A stretch of DNA of 34,109 bases from an uncultured Oxalobacteraceae bacterium (GTDB taxonomy: Bacteria; Pseudomonadota; Gammaproteobacteria; Burkholderiales; Burkholderiaceae), in the NCBI GenBank assembly GCA_946480015.1, contig CAMLIL010000061.1, positions 1 through 34,109 of the forward strand. Reading direction: 5' to 3'. Below the pieces are notes generated by a model. That model was not told where the DNA came from. It saw only the letters and a list, made by a program, of their open reading frames with translations, and searched no databases. The first letter of the stretch is position 1; each line of letters opens with the position of its first letter. Positions 17,881 through 29,795 of this stretch are shown here, piece after piece. Made by a program: the position numbers and the translations under genes.

Positions 17881-19725
17881 ATGACCAATAGCTCCACCGG
17901 AACTGCCGCGCCTTCCCTCAGTGTCAATACCAACGGTAAGCAGGAGCGCCAAAAAGGCAGTCTCGCCGCTTTTCGCGGCTTACTGCCATTCCTGCTCCCG
18001 TACCGCCGCCAGTTTTTCCTCGCCGGTATCGCCCTGATCGTGGCGGCCGGCTCGACCCTCGCCATTCCCTACGCCTTCAAGCGCATGATCGACCAGGGCT
18101 TCGGCGCCGCGGCCGGGGCGCACAGCATCCAGCACGTCGACGCCACCTTCCTGGCGCTGTTCGGCGTGGCCACCGTGCTGGCGCTGGCCACCGCCGCACG
18201 CTTTTTCACCGTGTCATGGCTGGGTGAACGCGTCACCGCCGACATCCGCAGTGCCGTGTATGCCCACGTCGTCGAGCAAAGCCCGGAATTCTTCGAAACC
18301 ACCCAGACCGGCGAAGTCCTGTCGCGCATCACCACCGACACCACCCTGATCCAGTCCGTGGTCGGCACCAGCCTCTCCATGGCACTGCGCAACATGCTGC
18401 TGTTCCTGGGCGGCCTGGCGATGATGTTCGTGACCAGCCCGAGACTGTCGTCCATCATCCTGGGCCTGCTGGTGCTGGTGGTGGTACCGATCGTGCTGTT
18501 CGGCCGGCGCGTGCGCGCGCTGTCGCGCGATTCGCAGGACCGCATTGCCGACGCTTCCGCCATGGCCGGCGAAATCCTCAACGCCATGCCGACCGTTCAG
18601 GCCTTCACGCACGAAAGGATCGAATCGATCCGCTTCGGCGCCTCGGTCGAAGGCGCCTTCAGCACGGCGATGCGGCGCATCCGCGCGCGCGCCCTGCTCA
18701 CCATGCTGGCCATCGTGCTGGTTTTCGGCACCATCGTATTCGTGCTGTGGCTGGGCGCGCACGCCGTGCTGGCCGGGACCATGACCGGCGGCGACCTTGG
18801 ACAATTCATCCTGTACGCCTCCATCGTGGCCGGCTCGATCGGCGCACTGTCCGAGGTGATGGGCGAAGCCCAGCGCGCCGCCGGCGCCACCGAACGCCTG
18901 CTCGAACTGCTGTCGGTGCGCTCGCCGATCCAGAACCCGGCGCGCGCGCTGCCGCTGCCCGCGCGCAAGGCCAATGGCGCCTCGCTGGCGCTGTCCGACG
19001 TCACGTTCTCGTACCCCTCGCGCCCTGAAGCGGCCGCGCTCGGCCACCTGTCGCTGCAGATCCAGCCCGGCGAGACGGTCGCCGTGGTCGGCCCCTCCGG
19101 CGCCGGCAAGACCACCCTGTTCCAGCTGTTCCTGCGCTTTTACGATCCGCAGGCCGGCAGCATCGCCCTCGACGGCGTCGATATCCGCGAACTCGACCTG
19201 CACACGCTGCGCGGCGCCATCGGCATCGTCCCGCAGGACACCATCATTTTCTCGGCTGACGCGATGGAAAACATCCGCTACGGCCGCGCCGGCGCCACCG
19301 ACGAAGAAGTCATCCAGGCGGCCAGGCTGGCGGCAGCGCACGAATTCATCGAACGCCTGCCGAACGGCTACCGCTCGTTCCTGGGCGAGCGCGGCGTGCG
19401 CCTGTCGGGCGGCCAGCGTCAGCGCATCGCCATCGCGCGCGCGCTGCTCAAGAACCCGCCGCTGCTGCTGCTCGACGAAGCCACCAGCGCGCTCGACGCC
19501 GAATCCGAACGCCTGGTGCAAAGCGCACTGGAGGCGGCCATGGTGGGCCGCACCACCATCATCATCGCGCACCGCCTGGCCACCGTGCAGCGGGCCGACC
19601 GCATCATCGTCATGGAAGACGGCAAGATCGTCGAAACCGGCACCCACGCCAGCCTGGTTGCGCTGGGCGGCATCTACGCCAACCTGGCAGCCCTGCAGTT
19701 CCACAATGTCCATGTGACCCACTAA
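17881..19725 (+). CDS. MsbA-like ABC exporter half-transporter
   Basis: 614 residues: an N-terminal six-helix exporter domain (about 35-330) fused to one nucleotide-binding domain (about 365-605). Walker A is GPSGAGKTT (404-412), the Q-loop is PQD (451-453), the signature LSGGQ is at 508-512, Walker B LLLLDEAT at 528-535 and the switch His at 564. It would function as a homodimer in the inner membrane. It belongs to the ABCB/MsbA group of lipid or drug exporters and the substrate is not determined. The domain fusion shows it is not the missing ATPase of the FtsX permease upstream. It ends 11 bases before thyA. Confidence 0.92.
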   Translation: MTNSSTGTAAPSLSVNTNGKQERQKGSLAAFRGLLPFLLPYRRQFFLAGIALIVAAGSTLAIPYAFKRMIDQGFGAAAGAHSIQHVDATFLALFGVATVLALATAARFFTVSWLGERVTADIRSAVYAHVVEQSPEFFETTQTGEVLSRITTDTTLIQSVVGTSLSMALRNMLLFLGGLAMMFVTSPRLSSIILGLLVLVVVPIVLFGRRVRALSRDSQDRIADASAMAGEILNAMPTVQAFTHERIESIRFGASVEGAFSTAMRRIRARALLTMLAIVLVFGTIVFVLWLGAHAVLAGTMTGGDLGQFILYASIVAGSIGALSEVMGEAQRAAGATERLLELLSVRSPIQNPARALPLPARKANGASLALSDVTFSYPSRPEAAALGHLSLQIQPGETVAVVGPSGAGKTTLFQLFLRFYDPQAGSIALDGVDIRELDLHTLRGAIGIVPQDTIIFSADAMENIRYGRAGATDEEVIQAARLAAAHEFIERLPNGYRSFLGERGVRLSGGQRQRIAIARALLKNPPLLLLDEATSALDAESERLVQSALEAAMVGRTTIIIAHRLATVQRADRIIVMEDGKIVETGTHASLVALGGIYANLAALQFHNVHVTH

Positions 19726-19736
19726 TTCGACAAGCC

Positions 19737-20531
19737 ATGCGCCAATACCTCGACTTCATGCGCCATGTGAGAGATCACGGCACCGAAAAAACCGACCGCA
19801 CCGGCACCGGCACGCGCTCGGTGTTCGGCTACCAGATGCGCTTCAACCTGCAGGAAGGCTTCCCGCTGGTGACAACCAAGAAGCTGCACCTGAAATCGAT
19901 CATCCATGAACTGATCTGGTTCCTGGCCGGGTCGACCAACATCGCCTACCTGAAGGAAAACGGGGTGCGCATCTGGGATGAATGGGCCGACGAGAACGGC
20001 GAACTGGGGCCGATCTACGGCTACCAGTGGCGCAACTGGCCGGCGCCGGACGGCGGACATATCGACCAGATTTCGCAAGTCATGGAGCAGATCAGGAACA
20101 ATCCGGACTCGCGCCGGATCATCGTCTCGGCCTGGAACGTGGCGGATATCCCGCAAATGAAGCTGCCGCCCTGCCACGCGCTGTTCCAGTTCTACGTGGC
20201 CGACGGCAAGCTGTCCTGCCAGCTGTACCAGCGCAGCGCCGACATCTTCCTCGGCGTGCCGTTCAATATCGCCTCGTACGCGCTGCTGACCCACATGATG
20301 GCGCAGCAGGCCGGGCTGGGAGTGGGCGACTTTGTCTGGACCGGCGGCGACTGCCACCTGTATTCGAATCACATGGAACAGGTCGACCTGCAGCTCTCGC
20401 GCGAACCGATGGCGCTGCCCAGGCTGGTCATTGCGCGCAAGCCGGAGTCGCTGTTCGACTACAGGTTCGACGATTTCGAGATCGCCGGCTACGACTCGCA
20501 TCCGCACATCAAGGCGCAGGTAGCCGTCTGA
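19737..20531 (+). CDS. thyA: Thymidylate synthase
   Basis: Methylates dUMP to dTMP with 5,10-methylenetetrahydrofolate. 264 residues, the same length as E. coli ThyA, with the nucleophile Cys146 in [12 protein letters not shown], the dUMP phosphate-binding arginines in DRTGTGTRS and [11 protein letters not shown], and [18 protein letters not shown]. It ends a long plus-strand run, 11 bases after the ABC exporter. The product dihydrofolate is recycled by FolA, whose gene lies about 7.9 kb further on, beyond an oppositely oriented block with carAB. The name is secure. Confidence 0.97.
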   Translation: MRQYLDFMRHVRDHGTEKTDRTGTGTRSVFGYQMRFNLQEGFPLVTTKKLHLKSIIHELIWFLAGSTNIAYLKENGVRIWDEWADENGELGPIYGYQWRNWPAPDGGHIDQISQVMEQIRNNPDSRRIIVSAWNVADIPQMKLPPCHALFQFYVADGKLSCQLYQRSADIFLGVPFNIASYALLTHMMAQQAGLGVGDFVWTGGDCHLYSNHMEQVDLQLSREPMALPRLVIARKPESLFDYRFDDFEIAGYDSHPHIKAQVAV

Positions 20532-20532
20532 G

Positions 20533-20558
20533 GCCGACCTCGCGGATGCGGGGACGGC
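20533..20558. terminator. Hairpin between the convergent thyA and GNAT genes
   Basis: GCCGACCTCGC (20533-20543) and GCGGGGACGGC (20548-20558) can pair with nine matches in eleven over a GGAT loop. It exactly fills the gap between two convergent stop codons and probably acts on both strands, though it lacks a T-run. A similar hairpin follows folA (28918-28944). Confidence 0.5.
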
Positions 20559-20559
20559 A

Positions 20560-21036
20560 TCACTGCTGGCGGCGCATCTTGCGCCCGCCGACGGGAACGA
20601 AGCCCGCCCCGCGATAGAACTCGATCGCGCCGGCGAACTGCGGCAGCGGCGGCGTGCACAGCTCCATGCACGCCCAGCCGCGCTGATCGGCCAGCACCAT
20701 CGCCTGGTCGAGCAGCCGCCTGCCCACCCCCATTCCCCGGCAATCGGGGACGACATAGCACTCCTGCAGCACGCCGATCTTGCCACCGGCGTAGAGCGCA
20801 TGGGTTTCCGAAAACGCCGCCAGGCCGACCGCGCGATCCCCGGCATAGGCCAGCAGCACCGTGTAGATACCCGAGGCCAGCCAGTCGGCGCACAGCCCGG
20901 CAGTCAGTGCGGCGTCGCGCCGGAAGCTGACACCGTCGCAGCGCGCGACGATTTCATCGGTCAGGTCCAGCACCAGAGCGCTGACCACCTGCGCGTCCAC
21001 GGATTTTGCCAGCGCGATCGAAACACTCATCGTCAT
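20560..21036 (-). CDS. GNAT-family N-acetyltransferase
   Basis: 158 residues. The acetyl-CoA-binding motif A of GNAT enzymes is seen in CYVVPDCRGMGVGRRLLDQA, and the preceding strand (YAGDRAVGLAAFSE) and following block (ELCTPPLPQFAGAIEFYRGA) match the fold. The acceptor, a small molecule or a protein N-terminus, is unknown. A second ATG six bases downstream (21030) is an alternative start. Upstream lies a stem-loop (AAAACCGC 21049-21056 with GCGGTTTT 21064-21071) that overlaps a possible -10 box TAAAAT on the minus strand. Confidence 0.85.
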   Translation of the reverse strand: MTMSVSIALAKSVDAQVVSALVLDLTDEIVARCDGVSFRRDAALTAGLCADWLASGIYTVLLAYAGDRAVGLAAFSETHALYAGGKIGVLQECYVVPDCRGMGVGRRLLDQAMVLADQRGWACMELCTPPLPQFAGAIEFYRGAGFVPVGGRKMRRQQ

Positions 21037-21083
21037 CCCGCGATCGAGAAAACCGCAATTTTAGCGGTTTTGCACGCACAAGC

Positions 21084-21118
21084 AAAAAAAGCGCGCAGGC
21101 AAACAGCCCGGCGCGCTT
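21084..21118 (-). terminator. Rho-independent terminator after the chemotaxis gene
   Basis: On the minus strand the stem AGCGCGC/GCGCGCT (21117-21111 with 21096-21090) is followed directly by a run of seven T (21090-21084), a textbook intrinsic terminator. A further hairpin, GTCCGGG/CCCGGAC (21128-21134 with 21144-21150), lies between it and the stop codon of the chemotaxis gene at 21165. Confidence 0.85.
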
Positions 21119-21164
21119 GAAGTATGAGTCCGGGAGGAGCGGCCCCGGACTTGATCCTAACAAA

Positions 21165-22922
21165 TCAGAACTCTTCCCAGTCGTCGTTCGCCATTGCGGC
21201 CTTTTTGCTCACGGCCGGCTTGGTGACCGCCGGCTTGACCTCGGCCGTCACCTGAGCGCGTGGCGCGGGCGCTTTCGCCGGAGCCGGACGGGCGGCGACA
21301 ACCGCTTTGCGTGCCGGTGCCGGTGCAGGACGCGGCGCGCGCTGCGCCGGTGCCGAATCCAGATGGAACACGCCGACCACCTTGCTCAGCACCCCGGCCT
21401 GGTCCTGCAGGGAACCGGCTGCCGCCGCGGCCTCCTCCACCAGCGCCACGTTCTGCTGGGTGATCGCATCCATCTGGCCGATGGCCTGATTGATCTGATC
21501 CAGACCGGCCGTCTGTTCCTGGCTGGCCTGCGTGATTTCGCCCATGATGTCGGTCACGCGCTGGATGCTGGTGACGATCTCCTTCATGGTGACACCGGCC
21601 TGGTCCACCAGACGCGCGCCGCTGTCGACCTTGCCGACCGAGTCGCCGATCAGTTCCTTGATCTCCTTGGCCGCGCCGGCCGAACGCTGCGCCAGATTGC
21701 GCACTTCGCTCGCCACCACCGCAAAGCCGCGGCCCTGCTCGCCCGCACGGGCAGCTTCCACCGCGGCGTTCAGCGCCAGGATATTGGTCTGGAAGGCGAT
21801 GCCGTCGATGACGCCGATGATGTCGACGATCTTGCGCGAGGACTCGTTGATCGAGCCCATGGTGTCCACCACCTGCGCCACCACATCGCCACCGCGTACC
21901 GCCACTTCCGAAGCCGACACCGCCAGCATATTGGCCTGGCGCGCATTGTCGGCGTTCTGACGCACGGTGCTGGTCAGTTCTTCCATCGACGAGGCGGTCT
22001 TCTCGAGCGAACCGGCCTGTTCGCCGGTACGCTGCGACAAGTCCATATTGCCCGCGGCGATCTGGCCGGAGGCGCTGGAAATGGTGTCGGTACTGGTGCG
22101 CACTTCAGCGACGATGCCGGCCAGGTTGGCCTTCATCTTGCCCAGTGCAGTCATCAGCCGGCCGATCTCGTTGTCGCCCTCGGCAATGATCTGGCCGGTC
22201 AGGTCGCCTTCCGCCACGCGCGAGGCAATCGCGGTCGCTTCGCTGAGCGGCTCGGAGATCGAGCGTACCAGGGTCATGCCCACCGCGACGCCGATAATCA
22301 CCGCCACCAGCAGTACGCCGCCCATGATGTAGGCGGTGTGCTTCAGGCTCGCCGCCACGTTGGCTTCATTCGACTGCGCGCGCTCGGCCGACGCATCGCT
22401 CAGCGCCTTCATGGCCATGTCGCCGACGCGGTACGATGGATTGATCTTCGTGATCAGCACCGTCTCGGCGCCGTCCCAGTCGTTCGCCTTGATCGCCGCG
22501 CTGGCCGCCTTGATGTGGGCAACGCCCAGCTGGTCGCTCTTGGCATACCAGTCTTCAGCCAGGCGCTTCTCATCCGCGTTCGTCACCGAGGCGATGTACT
22601 TCGCCCACTTGGACTCGGTGTTCGCCGCCAGCTCCTCGATCTGGTTGAAGTGCACGGTCAGCGGATGGTCGTGCAGCTGCGCCCACGACAGGGTCGGGTT
22701 GTGCTGCAGGGCCTGCAGGATCTGGCTGCGCGCCAGTTCCATGTCGAGGCGGATGGAGGCCTGGTCGAAGGCGCTCTTCTGGTCAGACAGAATCACGGTC
22801 TTGACCAGACCGACCGACCGGTCCGCGCCGTACTTCCCCATTGCTCCAATGGCCAGCATGAGGGTGATCAGCACGCCCAGAGCGCCGATAACGAGTGTTT
22901 TTATTTTAAGATTTTCAAACAT
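21165..22922 (-). CDS. Methyl-accepting chemotaxis protein with C-terminal CheR-tether-like pentapeptide
   Basis: 585 residues in the classic transmembrane receptor layout: TM1 (10-27), a periplasmic four-helix-bundle ligand domain (about 31-195), TM2 (197-218), HAMP (219-271) and a cytoplasmic signalling coiled coil. The conserved hairpin tip is [20 protein letters not shown] (373-392) followed by [12 protein letters not shown]. After the coil comes a Pro/Ala/Lys-rich flexible tail (about 523-578) ending in DDWEEF, close to the NWETF pentapeptide that tethers the methyltransferase CheR in enterobacterial receptors. The ligand is unknown. AGGAG precedes the ATG. It follows carB by 67 bases on the same strand with no terminator between, so it may be co-transcribed with carAB; its own terminator is at 21084-21118. 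Confidence 0.93.
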   Translation of the reverse strand: MFENLKIKTLVIGALGVLITLMLAIGAMGKYGADRSVGLVKTVILSDQKSAFDQASIRLDMELARSQILQALQHNPTLSWAQLHDHPLTVHFNQIEELAANTESKWAKYIASVTNADEKRLAEDWYAKSDQLGVAHIKAASAAIKANDWDGAETVLITKINPSYRVGDMAMKALSDASAERAQSNEANVAASLKHTAYIMGGVLLVAVIIGVAVGMTLVRSISEPLSEATAIASRVAEGDLTGQIIAEGDNEIGRLMTALGKMKANLAGIVAEVRTSTDTISSASGQIAAGNMDLSQRTGEQAGSLEKTASSMEELTSTVRQNADNARQANMLAVSASEVAVRGGDVVAQVVDTMGSINESSRKIVDIIGVIDGIAFQTNILALNAAVEAARAGEQGRGFAVVASEVRNLAQRSAGAAKEIKELIGDSVGKVDSGARLVDQAGVTMKEIVTSIQRVTDIMGEITQASQEQTAGLDQINQAIGQMDAITQQNVALVEEAAAAAGSLQDQAGVLSKVVGVFHLDSAPAQRAPRPAPAPARKAVVAARPAPAKAPAPRAQVTAEVKPAVTKPAVSKKAAMANDDWEEF

Positions 22923-22944
22923 GAACTACTCCTGTGGTGTTAGC

Positions 22945-22988
22945 GTTAGCCGGTACTGCTTGATGTGTTAGCCGGTACTGCTTGATGT
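22945..22988. repeat. Perfect 22-bp tandem direct repeat
   Basis: Two identical 22-base copies (22945-22966 and 22967-22988) lie head to tail in the 67-base gap between the carB stop codon (22990-22992) and the start of the chemotaxis gene. The copies begin GTTAGCCGG and end CTTGATGT. A partial copy (TGTTAGC) precedes them at 22939-22945. It could be a simple slippage duplication or a regulatory double site. Confidence 0.9.
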
Positions 22989-22989
22989 A

Positions 22990-26794
<3,805 letters not shown>

Positions 26795-26802
<8 letters not shown>

Positions 26803-27964
26803 TGCGTGCCTCCATCAGCGAAATGAATCGGTCGAACAGCGCGGCCAGGTCGTGCGGACCGGGCGACGCTTCGGGGTGGCCCTGGAAGCAGAAGGATGGC
26901 TTGTCGGTGCGGGCGAAGCCCTGCAGCGAACCGTCGAACAGCGACACATGGGTCACCCGGCAGTTGACCGGCAAGGTGGCCGCATCGACCGCAAAGCCGT
27001 GATTTTGCGAGGTGATCATCACCTGCCCGCTGTCGAGGTCCTGGACCGGGTGGTTGGCGCCGTGGTGGCCGAACTTCATCTTCAGGGTGTTGGCGCCGGA
27101 GGCCAGCGCCATGATCTGGTGGCCGAGGCAGATGCCGAAGGTCGGCACGCCGCGCTCGATGATGGTGCGCGCAGCGGCGATGGCGTAATCGCAGGGGCCC
27201 GGATCACCAGGGCCGTTGGACAGGAATACGCCGTCAGGATTGAGCGCCAGCGTGTCGGCGGCGCTGGTCTGGGCCGGCACCACCGTCACGCGGCAGCCGC
27301 GCTGGGCCAGCATGCGCAGGATGTTGGCCTTGATGCCGAAGTCGTAGGCGACGACGTGGAAGCGCGCATCGTCCTGGCTGCCGTAGCCGCTGCCCAGCCG
27401 CCATTCCGTTTCGTGCCACTGGTAGGCTTCCTTGACCGAGACCATCTTGGCCAGGTCCATGCCGTTGAGTCCTGCGAAGCTGCGCGCCAGCGCCACGGCT
27501 TCCTCGGCGCCGACGCCGACCGCGATCGCGCCGTTCTGTGCGCCTTTGGTGCGCAGGATGCGGGTCAGCTTGCGGGTGTCGATGCCGGCGATGGCGACCA
27601 CGTTCTGCGTCTTCAGATAGTCCGACAGCGATTGGGTCGAGCGGAAGTTCGACGCCAGCAGCGGCAGGTCCTTGATGACCAGGCCGGCCGCGTGCACGCG
27701 CACCGCCGGGCCGTTCGAGGATTCGCCGTCTTCCAGGTTGATGCCGGTATTGCCGATGTGGGGATAAGTCAGGGTGACGATCTGGCGCATGTAGCTCGGA
27801 TCGGTGAGAATTTCCTGGTAGCCGGTCATGGCTGTGTTGAAAACAATTTCGCCGATCGTGTTTCCGTGGGCGCCGATGGCATATCCCGGGAACGTGGTGC
27901 CATCCGCAAGAGCCAGGATCGCATTCGTTCCTGCGCCAGCGGCGCGGTCGAGTGGGTGCTTCAT
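26795..27964 (-). CDS. carA: Carbamoyl-phosphate synthase small (glutaminase) subunit
   Basis: 389 residues from the ATG at 27964, chosen because GAGGA lies before it; an in-frame start at 28009 would add 15 residues with no such support. It hydrolyses glutamine and channels ammonia to CarB. The N-terminal CPSase domain carries [20 protein letters not shown]. The class I glutaminase domain has nucleophile Cys279 in [13 protein letters not shown] and the His363/Glu365 pair in [13 protein letters not shown]. It heads the carAB unit and is divergent from folA across 461 bases. In Burkholderiales carAB is usually followed by greA; here carB is followed by a chemotaxis receptor gene, which suggests a different or second locus. 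Confidence 0.96.
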
Positions 27965-28425
27965 GTAGGTGTCCTCGCAGTAACTTATTGGCAGTGCCGT
28001 TAGCTTCATTGCACGCTATGAACTGGGCCGGCCTCGGCGTCAAATAAATGCCGCACGGCAACGTGTCGAGACACAATACAGGAAAAGTTTTAAGTGCCGC
28101 AGAGAAATATATTTGTTACGCAAAAATGCGACACAAACTGCTGCTATAACGCAAATTCTCACCCTTTTTCACATCGAAAAGCCGCAATTTTCATAGTGGA
28201 TTGAAGAAGTGTGAGAATTGTATGACTGACAGGAAGGGCTGTTTTTGTTGATGCCCGAATAAGAAACAATGCGCTCGTACCCTGCGGCGCGTAGTCAATA
28301 AGGAAATTAACAATTTGGGCATTTGTTACTTTTGGTAAATGCCGCGCCGGGCCTGCCCGTGCCGGGTCTTGGCGGGCCGCGCCGATTTGCACGATAATGT
28401 CGGCTCCCACATATAAGGAGCTGCA
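27965..28425. promoter_or_regulatory. Divergent control region between carA and folA
   Basis: This 461-base AT-rich region has no convincing gene. For carA, TTGACG (28043-28038, minus strand) with CATAGC (28020-28015) at 17-base spacing is a possible but weak promoter. A perfect 9-base inverted repeat, AATTCTCAC (28154-28162) and GTGAGAATT (28211-28219), is separated by 48 bases. The last 60 bases before folA are GC-rich and hold its promoter. I recognise no known pyrimidine-responsive leader here. Confidence 0.55.
28369..28398 (+). promoter_or_regulatory. Candidate folA promoter
   Basis: TTGGCG (28369-28374) and GATAAT (28393-28398) are spaced by 18 bases and would start transcription near 28405, about 20 bases before the GTG start codon and just ahead of its AAGGAG ribosome binding site. 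Confidence 0.45.
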
Positions 28426-28914
28426 GTGGCTAGGATCACCCTCGTAGTGGCCATGGACGCCGAGCGCGGCATCGGCATCGACAACCAGCTGCCCTGGCAT
28501 CTGCCGGAAGACCTGGCGCATTTCAAGCGCCTGACCAGCGGCCACCCGATCATCATGGGCCGCAAGACCTTCGAGTCGATCGGCCGCGCCCTGCCCAACC
28601 GGCGCAACATCGTCATCACCCGCAACCGCGGCTGGCGCCATGATGGCGTCGACACTGCCGCTTCGCTCGAGGACGCCATTGCCATGTGCGGCGACGCCGA
28701 GGTGTTCGTGATCGGCGGCGGCCAGGTCTTCACCGAAGCGCTGCGCCGCGCCGACCGGATCGAACTGACCGAGATTGCCCGCCGCTTCAATTGCGACACG
28801 TTTTTCCCTGCATTGGAAGCGGGCGCATGGCGCGAACAGGCCCGCCTCACCCACCATTCGGACGGGATCGGCGCCGACTACGCCTTCGTCACTTACCAGC
28901 GCGCGGCAAGCTAA
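28426..28914 (+). CDS. folA: Dihydrofolate reductase
   Basis: Reduces dihydrofolate to tetrahydrofolate with NADPH, supporting thymidylate and purine synthesis; the target of trimethoprim. 162 residues, normal for chromosomal FolA. The substrate-binding region is GIGIDNQLPWHLPEDLAHFK with the catalytic acid at Asp29, followed by IIMGRKTFESIG and NRRNIVITRN for NADPH binding, and VIGGGQVFTEAL. The start is GTG at 28426, supported by AAGGAG five bases upstream. thyA and folA often lie close together in related genomes; here they point the same way but are separated by an oppositely oriented GNAT, chemotaxis and carAB block. Confidence 0.95.
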   Translation: MARITLVVAMDAERGIGIDNQLPWHLPEDLAHFKRLTSGHPIIMGRKTFESIGRALPNRRNIVITRNRGWRHDGVDTAASLEDAIAMCGDAEVFVIGGGQVFTEALRRADRIELTEIARRFNCDTFFPALEAGAWREQARLTHHSDGIGADYAFVTYQRAAS

Positions 28915-28917
28915 CCC

Positions 28918-28944
28918 GTCGTCGCTCGCGAATGCGGGGATGAC
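28918..28944. terminator. Hairpin after folA
   Basis: GTCGTCGCTCGC (28918-28929) can fold on GCGGGGATGAC (28934-28944) over a GAAT loop, with G-U pairs and one bulge, starting three bases after the folA stop codon. The right arm closely matches that of the hairpin after thyA (GCGGGGACGGC), so both may derive from the same class of extragenic GTCATCCCCGC-type repeat. There is no T-run. Confidence 0.4.
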
Positions 28945-28966
28945 ATTACTATTGAAAGAGACTTTC

Positions 28967-29572
28967 ATGTCAGGACACGGCTTTCACGTACACGGCCCGC
29001 ACGACCATGCGGTCGAACACGCGGCGCACAACAGCGACAGCTTTTCCAACAATATCGCGGTCATGACGGCCATCCTGGCCACCGTCGGCGCCATGTTCGG
29101 CTACCAGGGCGGCGCCACCCAGAACGACGCGGCCATGTACAAGAATAACGCGGCCATCGAGAAGACCAACGCCACCAACAGCTGGAACTACTACCAGGCC
29201 AAGTCGAACAAGCAGAACATGGCCGAGATGGCGATGTCGCTGCCGGGCGTGGATCCGGAAAAACACAAGGCCGACGTGGCGCGCTACAAGGGCGAGAAAG
29301 AAGAGATCAAGAAACAGGCCGAGGCCCTGGACGCCAAGTCGGACGAGTGGAACCACAAGTCCGACGCCAAGCTGCACCAGCACCACCAGTGGGCGCTCGC
29401 CACCACGGCCGAACAGATCGCCATTTCGCTGGCGGCCATCACGCTGCTGACGCGTAAAAAATGGCTGATGGCGGTGGCCTACGGCGTGGCTGCGGTCGGC
29501 ATCCTGTTGGGGATTCTTGCCTGGCTGCAGGTCGATCCGCTGGGCGCGCTGATGGGAAGCGCGGCGCACTAG
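28967..29572 (+). CDS. DUF4337-family membrane protein
   Basis: 201 residues from the ATG at 28967; the frame is open further upstream, but that part overlaps folA and is not coding. A His-rich N-terminus (HGFHVHGPHDHAVEHAAH) is followed by one membrane segment (NIAVMTAILATVGAMFGYQG), a Lys/Glu/Ala-rich helical middle of about 100 residues (probably coiled coil), and two closely spaced C-terminal membrane segments (TAEQIAISLAAITLLT, AVAYGVAAVGILLGILAWLQ). This layout is that of DUF4337 proteins, whose function is unknown. GAAAGAG before the ATG is a fair ribosome binding site. Confidence 0.82.
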   Translation: MSGHGFHVHGPHDHAVEHAAHNSDSFSNNIAVMTAILATVGAMFGYQGGATQNDAAMYKNNAAIEKTNATNSWNYYQAKSNKQNMAEMAMSLPGVDPEKHKADVARYKGEKEEIKKQAEALDAKSDEWNHKSDAKLHQHHQWALATTAEQIAISLAAITLLTRKKWLMAVAYGVAAVGILLGILAWLQVDPLGALMGSAAH

Positions 29573-29724
29573 TGCGGCACTCTCAACGCCGGCCCTGCGA
29601 TCATGCGCAACGCGCGCCGGGTCCGGCATTGCAGCCGTCGCTCCCACGCTGCGTCCGCTTGCCTGCAGAAAAACCGTATTGTCGTAGGGATGTGACTACG
29701 CTCGCGCCCTACCGTCGCCTCGGA

Positions 29725-29762
29725 CTGTCCTGATGGACAGGCCGCTGCTAAGTTGCTATGAT
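29725..29762 (+). promoter_or_regulatory. Strong sigma-70 promoter with a palindrome over the -35 box
   Basis: TGGACA (29734-29739, 5 of 6 bases of the consensus) and TATGAT (29757-29762, 5 of 6) are spaced by exactly 17 bases, and TG at 29754-29755 makes an extended -10. Transcription would begin near 29769, about 27 bases before the ATG at 29796. The inverted repeat CTGTCC-TGAT-GGACAG (29725-29740) overlaps the -35 box and is a candidate operator. A second small repeat, CTGCA-ACAC-TGCAG (29775-29788), lies in the leader. Confidence 0.6.
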
Positions 29763-29795
29763 GAAATTTAATTACTGCAACACTGCAGACACGAT

